This document shows positions 46,501 through 58,500 of a stretch of 64,000 bases of DNA, piece by piece (position 1 is the stretch's first letter; the number at the start of each line of letters is the position of its first letter). A program made the position numbers and the translations under genes. Origin of the DNA: ECT2AJA-044 sp965262845 (lineage in GTDB: Bacteria; Bacteroidota; Bacteroidia; Flavobacteriales; ECT2AJA-044); the NCBI GenBank assembly GCA_965262845.1, contig CBDHFX010000002.1:248001-312000 (forward strand). Direction: 5' to 3'. The notes beneath the pieces are model-generated. The model did not search any database, was not told the origin of the DNA, and saw nothing but the letters and a program-made list of their open reading frames with translations.

Positions 46501-49500
46501 ATGTTGGTAACCACACCGTTAGCAGAAAGTGCTGCAGCGGGCTGGGTAATGGTATATGAAACGTTCAGGGTACATCCTGCAGCATCCGTTACGTCAAGGG
46601 TGTAGGTTCCCGGCCCCAGTGCCGACAGGTCCTCCGTAGCCTGATTAGTAAATCCTGCCTGCGAGCTGCTCCAGTCGTAGGTATAGGGAGTGGTGCCTCC
46701 CAACACAGTTACATCAATGGCTCCGTCGTTTGCTCCATTGCAGTTAATGTTGGTAACCACACCGTTAGCAGAAAGTGCTGCAGCGGGCTGGGTAATGGTA
46801 TATGAAACGTTCAGGGTACATCCTGCAGCATCCGTTACGTCAAGGGTGTAGGTTCCCGGCCCCAGTGCCGACAGGTCCTCCGTAGCCTGATTAGTAAATC
46901 CTGCCTGCGAGCTGCTCCAGTCGTAGGTATAGGGAGTGGTGCCTCCCAACACAGTTACATCAATGGCTCCGTCGTTTGCTCCATTGCAGTTAATGTTGGT
47001 AACCACACCGTTAGCAGAAAGTGCTGCAGCGGGCTGGGTAATGGTATATGAAACGTTCAGGGTACATCCTGCAGCATCCGTTACGTCAAGGGTGTAGGTT
47101 CCCGGCCCCAGTGCCGACAGGTCCTCCGTAGCCTGATTAGTAAATCCTGCCTGCGAGCTGCTCCAGTCGTAGGTATAGGGAGTGGTGCCTCCCAACACAG
47201 TTACATCAATGGCTCCGTCGTTTGCTCCATTGCAGTTAATGTTGGTAACCACACCGTTAGCAGAAAGTGCTGCAGCGGGCTGGGTAATGGTATATGAAAC
47301 GTTCAGGGTACATCCTGCAGCATCCGTTACGTCAAGGGTGTAGGTTCCCGGCCCCAGTGCCGACAGGTCCTCCGTAGCCTGATTAGTAAATCCTGCCTGC
47401 GAGCTGCTCCAGTCGTAGGTATAGGGAGTGGTGCCTCCCAACACAGTTACATCAATGGCTCCGTCGTTTGCTCCATTGCAGTTAATGTTGGTAACCACAC
47501 CGTTAGCAGAAAGTGCTGCAGCGGGCTGGATAATGGTATATGAAACGTTCAGGGTACATCCTGCAGCATCCGTTACGTCAAGGGTGTAGGTTCCCGGCCC
47601 CAGTGCCGACAGGTCCTCCGTAGCCTGATTAGTAAATCCTGCCTGCGAGCTGCTCCAGTCGTAGGTATAGGGAGTGGTGCCTCCCAACACAGTTACATCA
47701 ATGGCTCCGTCGTTTGCTCCATTGCAGTTAATGTTGGTAACCACACCGTTAGCAGAAAGTGCTGCAGCGGGCTGGGTAATGGTATATGAAACGTTCAGGG
47801 TACATCCTGCAGCATCCGTTACGTCAAGGGTGTAGGTTCCCGGCCCCAGTGCCGACAGGTCCTCCGTAGCCTGATTAGTAAATCCTGCCTGCGAGCTGCT
47901 CCAGTCGTAGGTATAGGGAGTGGTGCCTCCCAACACAGTTACATCAATGGCTCCGTCGTTTGCTCCATTGCAGTTAATGTTGGTAACCACACCGTTAGCA
48001 GAAAGTGCTGCAGCGGGCTGGGTAATGGTATATGAAACGTTCAGGGTACATCCTGCAGCATCCGTTACGTCAAGGGTGTAGGTTCCCGGCCCCAGTGCCG
48101 ACAGGTCCTCCGTAGCCTGATTAGTAAATCCTGCCTGCGAGCTGCTCCAGTCGTAGGTATAGGGAGTGGTGCCTCCCAACACAGTTACATCAATGGCTCC
48201 GTCGTTTGCTCCATTGCAGTTAATGTTGGTAACCACACCGTTAGCAGAAAGTGCTGCAGCGGGCTGGGTAATGGTATATGAAACGTTCAGGGTACATCCT
48301 GCAGCATCCGTTACGTCAAGGGTGTAGGTTCCCGGCCCCAGTGCCGACAGGTCCTCCGTAGCCTGATTAGTAAATCCTGCCTGCGAGCTGCTCCAGTCGT
48401 AGGTATAGGGAGTGGTGCCTCCCAACACAGTTACATCAATGGCTCCGTCGTTTGCTCCATTGCAGTTAATGTTGGTAACCACACCGTTAGCAGTAAGTGC
48501 TGCACCACCGGGCTGGGTGATGTTCACGGAAAGGGACTGGGTACATCCATTGGCATCCGTAACCGTTATCCGATAGGTTCCGACACTCAAATTGCTGTGT
48601 GAAGTACCAGCCGAAAGCCCGTTATCCCACATATAGGTATAGCCGGGTGTTCCGCCCGATACGCTCACAGTCAGCGTTCCGTCATTACCTCCGAAGCAAC
48701 TGACGTTGGTTACCGAACTTATTGATGCGGTCAACAGGCCTGGTTCGATAATGCTGTACGAAAAGACTTGCTGGCAGCCACTGGCATCGCTTACCGATAC
48801 CTTGTAGGTTCCCTCGTCCAGGTTACTTCGTGAAATAGCATATGGAGCGCTGTTTAAGCTACCGGATGGTCCGTTATCATCCCATGCATAGGTATAATCG
48901 GGTGTACCGCCACTTATAGATATGTCGATGGAACCATCACTGGCTCCACAGGTAGTGACGTTGCTAGCCCCACCGCTAGCAACCAGGGCACCTGGCTCGG
49001 TAATGTTTAGTGCAAGGGACTGGGTACAGCCGGCATTGTCGCTTACCGTTATTCGGTAGGTTCCGGCTGTCAGGTTACTCAGGGCTGAGGTGGTGTGCGC
49101 AGTATTCCATATATAGCTGTACGGAGAGGTTCCGCCCGATACGCTCACCGTCAGCGCTCCGTCATCACCTCCGAAGCAACTTACCTGGGTTACCAAACCT
49201 GCCGATACGGTCAGGGCCTCCGGCTCGGTAATGGTATGGGAAAAGGCTTGCGTACAGTGATTAGCATTAGTTACAACAAGGGTGTAAACGCCTGGCCCCA
49301 ATCCCGACAGATCTTCCGTACCCGGATCAGTAAAGCCTGCCTGTGGGTCTCTGACCCATGAGTAGGAATAGGGAGGGACCCCTCCCGATACCGTTACATC
49401 AATTGATCCGTTATCGGCTCCATAGCAAGTAGCGTTGGTTGCAGACTCCAGCGACACCGTTAAGGGGGCCAGATCTGTAGCAGGAATAGTGTAGCTTATA

Positions 49501-52500
49501 ATAGTATCACAGACATCATCAATGATCCCAGTGGTATCAGTCTGGGTTATCGTTACCGTATAGGTTCCCGGTTGTAAATTATCGATTTGCGGAGTGGTTG
49601 CCCCATTGTCCCATAGATACGAGTAGGGGTTGATGCCACCACCACTTACGGTAATACTCAGGCTATTGATCTGACCAACGCTGCTGCAGAGGCTTGAGGT
49701 AACGTTTAAAGGCGGCGCTGCAGATATGGTTATCGTATCTGATGTACCGGTACATCCTTGAGAATCCGTTATGGTTACAGTAAACTGTTGTCCAATGAGT
49801 CCTCCAAACACATCAGTAAAAACACCTTCATCAACAGTATTCCATGGCCACGTACTTTCTCGGCCATCTAGATCTATCCTCAACCAATCCTGATCAGCGT
49901 ATATACCGCTTCCTCCGCTGACCACATAAATAAGCTGCCCCCGATCGTTATCGCACCACAATGCCTGCTCATGAGCAGTGAACGTCACGGTAATCGGGGC
50001 AAGCTCAGTAATGCTTAGTGCAAGGAACTGGGTACATCCGGCATTGTCACTTACCGTTACCCGGTAGGTTCCGGCTGTCAGGTTACTCAGGGTTGAGGTG
50101 GTACCTCCTGTGTTCCATGAGTAGCTGTATGGAGTGGTGCCACCCGATATGGTCAGAGTGGTGGATCCGTCATTTGATCCATGACAGCTGTTCATTGTCC
50201 CACCGGTAACGACCAGGGCATCTGGCTCGGTAATGCTTAGTGCAAGGGACTGGGTACATCCGGCATTATCGCTTACCGTTACCCGGTAGGTTCCGGCTGT
50301 CAGGTTACTCAGGGTTGAGGTGGTACCCCCCGTGTCCCACAGGTAGCTGTACGGAGAGCTGCCGCCCGTCACGGTTACATTGGTGGACCCGTCGTTTGCT
50401 CCCTGACAGCTGATGTTCGCTGGCCCACCGGTAGCAACCAGGGCAGTGGGTTCAGTAATGCTTATGATAAGGGAACCGGTGCAGCTACTGGCATCGGTAA
50501 CCGTTACCTGGTAGGTTCCGGCTGTCAGACCACTCAGGGTTGAAGTGGTGCCGTCCGTATTCCACAGGTAGCTGTACGGAGAGGTTCCGCCCGATACGCT
50601 CACCGTCAGCGCTCCGTCATCACCTCCGAAGCAACTTACCTGGGTTACCGAACCTGCCGATACGGTCAGCAGGCCTGGTTCGGTAATGATGTACGAAAAG
50701 ACTTGCTGGCAGCCACTGGCATCGCTTACCGATACCTGGTAGGTTCCCTCGCCCAGGTTACTTCGTGAAATAGCATATGGAGCGCTGTTTAAGCTACCGG
50801 ATGGTCCGTTATCATCCCATGCATAGGTATAATCGGGCGTACCGCCGCTGATAGTTATGTCGATGGAACCATCACTGGCTCCACAGGTAGTGACGTTGCT
50901 AGCCCCACCGGTAGCAACCAGGGCAGTGGGTTCAGTAATGTTTAGTGCAAGGGACTGGGTACAGCCGGTATTGTCGCTTACCGTTACCCGGTAGGTTCCG
51001 GCTGTCAGACCACTCAGGGTTGAGGTGGTGTGCGCAGTATTCCATATATAGCTGTACGGAGAGGTCCCGCCCAAAACAGTCAGGGTCAGGACCCCGTCGC
51101 TACCCCCGAAACAACTTACCTGGGTTACCGAACCTGCCGATACGGTCAGGGCCTCCGGCTCGGTAATGGTATGGGAAAAGGCTTGCGTACAGTGATTAGC
51201 ATTAGTTACAACAAGGGTGTAAACGCCTGGCCCTAATCCCGACAGATCTTTCGTACCCGGATCAGTAAAGCCTGCCTGTGGGTCTCTGACCCATGAGTAG
51301 GAATAAGGAGGGACCCCTCCCGATACGTTTACATTAATTGATCCGTTATCGGCTCCATAGCAAGTAGCGTTGGTTGCAGACTCCAGCGACACCGTTAAGG
51401 GGGCCAGATCTGTAGCAGGAATAGTGTAGCTTATAACAGTATCACAGACACCAAAGACCCCATCGGTATCAAGAAGTTCAGCATCGTTCTGGGTTATCGT
51501 TACCGTATAGGTTCCCGGTTGCAAATTATCGATTTGCGGAGTGGTTGATCCATTGTCCCACAGATACGAGTAGGGGATGAAACCACCACCACTTACGGTA
51601 ATACTCAGGCTATTGATCTGACCAACACTGCTGCAGAGGCTTGAGGTAACGTTTAAAGGCGGCGCTGCAGATACGGTTATCGTATCTGATGTACCGGTAC
51701 ATCCTTGAGAATCTGTTATGGTTACAACAAGCGGGCGTCCAATGAATTCTCCAAAAAAATCATTAAAAACACCTTCAGTAGCGGTATTCCATGACCACGT
51801 AATTTCGTAGAATTGATCTATCCTCAACCAATCCTGATCAGTGTAAGTACCGCTTCCTCCGCTGACTACATAACCAAGCCCCCCATGAATGTTGTTGCAC
51901 CACAACGCCTGCTCATGAACAGTGAACGTCACGGTAATCGGGTCGGGCTCGGTAATGCTTACGGTAAGGGAACCGGTGCAGCTACTGGCATCGGTAACCG
52001 TTACCTGGTAGGTTCCGGCTGTCAGACCACTCAGGCTTGAAGTGGCATCTCCCGTGTTCCACAGATAGCTGTACGGAGAGCTGCCTCCTGTCACGGTTAG
52101 ATTGATGGCTCCGTCGCTGCCACCGGAACAGGATACGTTGGTGACCCCACCGCTGGCAGTAGCAGTAAGTGCTGCACTGGGCTGGGTGATGTTCACGGGA
52201 AGGGCCTGGGTGCAGCCATTGGCGTCCGTAACTGTTATCCGGTAGGTTCCGGCACTCAGATTGCTGTGTGAAGTACCGGCCGAAAGCCCGTTATCCCACA
52301 GATAGGTATAGCCGGGTGTTCCGCCCGATACGCTCACAGTGAGCGCTCCGCCATTACCTCCGAAGCAACTGACGTTGGTTACTGAATTTATTGATGCGGT
52401 CAACAGGCCTGGTTCGGTAATGCTGTACGAAAAGACTTGCTGGCACCCACTGGCATCGCTTACCGATACCTTGTAGGTTCCCTCGCCCAGGTTACTTCGT

Positions 52501-55500
52501 GAAATAGCATATGGAGCGCTGTTTAAGCTACCGGATGGTCCGTTATCATCCCATGCATAGGTATAATCGGGTGTACCGCCGCTTATGGATATGGCGATGG
52601 AACCATCACTGGCTCCGCAGGTAGTGACGTTGTTAGCCCCACCGGTAGCAACCAAGGCAGTGGGTTCAGTAATGCTTATGATAAGGGAACCGGTGCAGCT
52701 ACTGGCATCGGTAACCGTTACCTGGTAGGTTCCGGCTGTCAGACCACTCAGGGTTGAAGTGGTGCCGTCCGTATTCCACAGGTAGCTGTACGGAGAGGTT
52801 CCGCCCGATACGCTCACCGTCAGCGCTCCGTCATCACCTCCGAAGCAACTGGCGTTGGTTACCGAACCTGCCGATACGGTCAACAGGCCTGGTTCGGTAA
52901 TGCTGTACGAAAAGACTTGCTGGCACCCACTGGCATCGCTTACCGATACCTTGTAGGTTCCCTCGCCCAGGTTACTTCGTGAAATAGCATATGGAGCGCT
53001 GTTTAAGCTACCGGATGGTCCGTTATCATCCCATGCATAGGTATAACCGGGTGTACCGCCGCTGATGGATATGGCGATGGCACCATCACTGGCTCCACAG
53101 GTAGTGACGTTGTTAGCCCCACCGGTAGCAACCAGGGCAGTGGGTTCAGTAATGCTTATGATAAGGGAACCGGTGCAGCTACTGGCATCGGTAACCGTTA
53201 CCTGGTAGGTTCCGGCTGTCAGACTACTCAGGGTTGAAGTGGTGCCGTCCGTATTCCACAGGTAGCTGTACGGAGAGGTTCCGCCCGATACGCTCACCGT
53301 CAGCGCTCCGTCATCACCTCCGAAGCAACTTACCTGGGTTACCGAACCTGCCGATACGGTCAACAGGCCTGGTTCGGTAATGCTGTACGAAAAGACTTGC
53401 TGGCACCCACTGGCATCGCTTACCGATACCTTGTAGGTTCCCTCGCCCAGGTTACTTCGTGAAATAGCATATGGAGCGCTGTTTAAGCTACCGGATGGTC
53501 CGTTATCATCCCATGCATAGGTATAATCGGGTGTACCGCCGCTGATGGATATGGCGATGGCACCATCACTGGCTCCACAGGTAGTGACGTTGTTAGCCCC
53601 ACCGGTAGCAACCAGGGCAGTGGGTTCAGTAATGCTTATGATAAGGGAACCGGTGCAGCTACTGGCATCGGTAACCGTTACCTGGTAGGTTCCGGCTGTC
53701 AGACCACTCAGGGTTGAAGTGGTGCCGTCCGTATTCCACAGGTAGCTGTACGGAGAGGTGCCGCCCGATACGCTCACCGTCAGCGCTCCGTCATCACCTC
53801 CGAAGCAACTTACCTGGGTTACCGAACCTGCCGATACGGTCAACAGGCCTGGTTCGGTAATGCTGTACGAAAAGACTTGCTGGCACCCACTGGCATCGCT
53901 TACCGATACCTTGTAGGTTCCCTCGCCCAGGTTACTTCGTGAAATAGCATATGGAGCGCTGTTTAAGCTACCGGATGGTCCGTTATCATCCCATGCATAG
54001 GTATAATCGGGTGTACCGCCGCTTATGGATATGGCGATGGAACCATCACTGGCTCCGCAGGTAGTGACGTTGTTAGCCCCACCGGTAGCAACCAGGGCAG
54101 TGGGTTCAGTAATGCTTATGATAAGGGAACCGGTGCAGCTACTGGCATCGGTAACCGTTACCTGGTAGGTTCCGGCTGTCAGACCACTCAGGGTTGAAGT
54201 GGTGCCGTCCGTATTCCACAGGTAGCTGTACGGAGAGGTTCCGCCCGATACGCTCACCGTCAGCGCTCCGTCATCACCTCCGAAGCAACTGGCGTTGGTT
54301 ACCGAACCTGCCGATACGGTCAACAGGCCTGGTTCGGTAATGCTGTACGAAAAGACTTGCTGGCACCCACTGGCATCGCTTACCGATACCTTGTAGGTTC
54401 CCTCGCCCAGGTTACTTCGTGAAATAGCATATGGAGCGCTGTTTAAGCTACCGGATGGTCCGTTATCATCCCATGCATAGGTATAACCGGGTGTACCGCC
54501 GCTGATGGATATGGCGATGGCACCATCACTGGCTCCACAGGTAGTGACGTTGTTAGCCCCACCGGTAGCAACCAGGGCAGTGGGTTCAGTAATGCTTATG
54601 ATAAGGGAACCGGTGCAGCTACTGGCATCGGTAACCGTTACCTGGTAGGTTCCGGCTGTCAGACCACTCAGGGTTGAAGTGGTGCCGTCCGTATTCCACA
54701 GGTAGCTGTACGGAGAGGTTCCGCCCGATACGCTCACCGTCAGCGCTCCGTCATCACCTCCGAAGCAACTGGCGTTGGTTACCGAACCTGCCGATACGGT
54801 CAACAGGCCTGGTTCGGTAATGCTGTACGAAAAGACTTGCTGGCACCCACTGGCATCGCTTACCGATACCTTGTAGGTTCCCTCGCCCAGGTTACTTCGT
54901 GAAATAGCATATGGAGCGCTGTTTAAGCTACCGGATGGTCCGTTATCATCCCATGCATAGGTATAATCGGGTGTACCGCCGCTGATGGATATGGCGATGG
55001 CACCATCACTGGCTCCACAGGTAGTGACGTTGTTAGCCCCACCGGTAGCAACCAGGGCAGTGGGTTCAGTAATGCTTATGATAAGGGAACCGGTGCAGCT
55101 ACTGGCATCGGTAACCGTTACCTGGTAGGTTCCGGCTGTCAGGTTACTCAGGGTTGAAGTGGTGCCGTCCGTATTCCACAGGTAGCTGTACGGAGAGGTT
55201 CCGCCCGATACGCTCACCGTCAGCGCTCCGTCATCACCTCCGAAGCAACTGGCGTTGGTTACCGAACCTGCCGATACGGTCAACAGGCCTGGTTCGGTAA
55301 TGCTGTACGAAAAGACTTGCTGGCACCCACTGGCATCGCTTACCGATACCTTGTAGGTTCCCTCGCCCAGGTTACTTCGTGAAATAGCATATGGAGCGCT
55401 GTTTAAGCTACCGGATGGTCCGTTATCATCCCATGCATAGGTATAATCGGGTGTACCGCCGCTGATGGATATGGCGATGGAACCATCACTGGCTCCGCAG

Positions 55501-58500
55501 GTAGTGACGTTGTTAGCCCCACCGGTAGCAACCAGGGCAGTGGGTTCAGTAATGCTTATGATAAGGGAACCGGTGCAGCTACTGGCATCGGTAACCGTTA
55601 CCTGGTAGGTTCCGGCTGTCAGGTTACTCAGGGTTGAAGTGGTGCCGTCCGTATTCCACAGGTAGCTGTACGGAGAGGTTCCGCCCGATACGCTCACCGT
55701 CAGCGCTCCGTCATCACCTCCGAAGCAACTGGCGTTGGTTACCGAACCTGCCGATACGGTCAACAGGCCTGGTTCGGTAATGCTGTACGAAAAGACTTGC
55801 TGGCACCCACTGGCATCGCTTACCGATACCTTGTAGGTTCCCTCGCCCAGGTTACTTCGTGAAATAGCATATGGAGCGCTGTTTAAGCTACCGGATGGTC
55901 CGTTATCATCCCATGCATAGGTATAATCGGGTGTACCGCCGCTTATGGATATGGCGATGGAACCATCACTGGCTCCGCAGGTAGTGACGTTGTTAGCCCC
56001 ACCGGTAGCAACCAGGGCAGTGGGTTCAGTAATGCTTATGATAAGGGAACCGGTGCAGCTACTGGCATCGGTAACCGTTACCTGGTAGGTTCCGGCTGTC
56101 AGGTTACTCAGGGTTGAAGTGGTGCCGTCCGTATTCCACAGGTAGCTGTACGGAGAGGTTCCGCCCGATACGCTCACCGTCAGCGCTCCGTCATCACCTC
56201 CGAAGCAACTGGCGTTGGTTACCGAACCTGCCGATACGGTCAACAGGCCTGGTTCGGTAATGCTGTACGAAAAGACTTGCTGGCACCCACTGGCATCGCT
56301 TACCGATACCTTGTAGGTTCCCTCGCCCAGGTTACTTCGTGAAATAGCATATGGAGCGCTGTTTAAGCTACCGGATGGTCCGTTATCATCCCATGCATAG
56401 GTATAATCGGGTGTACCGCCGCTGATGGATATGGCGATGGCACCATCACTGGCTCCACAGGTAGTGACGTTGTTAGCCCCACCGGTAGCAACCAGGGCAG
56501 TGGGTTCAGTAATGCTTATGATAAGGGAACCGGTGCAGCTACTGGCATCGGTAACCGTTACCTGGTAGGTTCCGGCTGTCAGGTTACTCAGGGTTGAAGT
56601 GGTGCCGTCCGTATTCCACAGGTAGCTGTACGGAGAGGTTCCGCCCGATACGCTCACCGTCAGCGCTCCGTCATCACCTCCGAAGCAACTGGCGTTGGTT
56701 ACCGAACCTGCCGATACGGTCAACAGGCCTGGTTCGGTAATGCTGTACGAAAAGACTTGCTGGCACCCACTGGCATCGCTTACCGATACCTTGTAGGTTC
56801 CCTCGCCCAGGTTACTTCGTGAAATAGCATATGGAGCGCTGTTTAAGCTACCGGATGGTCCGTTATCATCCCATGCATAGGTATAATCGGGTGTACCGCC
56901 GCTGATGGATATGGCGATGGCACCATCACTGGCTCCACAGGTAGTGACGTTGTTAGCCCCACCGGTAGCAACCAGGGCAGTGGGTTCAGTAATGCTTATG
57001 ATAAGGGAACCGGTGCAGCTACTGGCATCGGTAACCGTTACCTGGTAGGTTCCGGCTGTCAGGTTACTCAGGGTTGAAGTGGTGCCGTCCGTATTCCACA
57101 GGTAGCTGTACGGAGAGGTTCCGCCCGATACGCTCACCGTCAGCGCTCCGTCATCACCTCCGAAGCAACTTACCTGGGTTACCGAACCTGCCGATACGGT
57201 CAACAGGCCTGGTTCGGTAATGCTGTACGAAAAGACTTGCTGGCACCCACTGGCATCGCTTACCGATACCTTGTAGGTTCCCTCGCCCAGGTTACTTCGT
57301 GAAATAGCATATGGAGCGCTGTTTAAGCTACCGGATGGTCCGTTATCATCCCATGCATAGGTATAATCGGGTGTACCGCCGCTGATGGATATGGCGATGG
57401 AACCATCACTGGCTCCGCAGGTAGTGACGTTGTTAGCCCCACCGGTAGCAACCAGGGCAGTGGGTTCAGTAATGCTTATGATAAGGGAACCGGTGCAGCT
57501 ACTGGCATCGGTAACCGTTACCTGGTAGGTTCCGGCTGTCAGACTACTCAGGGTTGAAGTGGTGCCGTCCGTATTCCACAGGTAGCTGTACGGAGAGGTT
57601 CCGCCCGATACGCTCACCGTCAGCGCTCCGTCATCACCTCCGAAGCAACTGGCGTTGGTTACCGAACCTGCCGATACGGTCAACAGGCCTGGTTCGGTAA
57701 TGCTGTACGAAAAGACTTGCTGGCACCCACTGGCATCGCTTACCGATACCTTGTAGGTTCCCTCGCCCAGGTTACTTCGTGAAATAGCATATGGAGCGCT
57801 GTTTAAGCTACCGGATGGTCCGTTATCATCCCATGCATAGGTATAATCGGGTGTACCGCCGCTGATGGATATGGCGATGGAACCATCACTGGCTCCACAG
57901 GTAGTGACGTTGTTAGCCCCACCGGTAGCAACCAGGGCAGTGGGTTCAGTAATGCTTATGATAAGGGAACCGGTGCAGCTACTGGCATCGGTAACCGTTA
58001 CCTGGTAGGTTCCGGCTGTCAGGTTACTCAGGGCTGAGGTGGTGTGCGCAGTATTCCATATATAGCTGTACGGAGAGGTTCCGCCCGATACGCTCACCGT
58101 CAGCGCTCCGTCATCACCTCCGAAGCAACTGGCGTTGGTTACCGAACCTGCCGATACGGTCAGCAGGCCTGGTTCGGTAATGCTGTACGAAAAGACTTGC
58201 TGGCACCCACTGGCATCGCTTACCGATACCTTGTAGGTTCCCTCGCCCAGGTTACTTCGTGAAATAGCATATGGAGCGCTGTTTAAGCTACCGGATGGTC
58301 CGTTATCATCCCATGCATAGGTATAATCGGGTGTACCGCCGCTTATGGATATGGCGATGGAACCATCACTGGCTCCGCAGGTAGTGACGTTGTTAGCCCC
58401 ACCGGTAGCAACCAGGGCAGTGGGTTCAGTAATGCTTATGATAAGGGAACCGGTGCAGCTACTGGCATCGGTAACCGTTACCTGGTAGGTTCCGGCTGTC

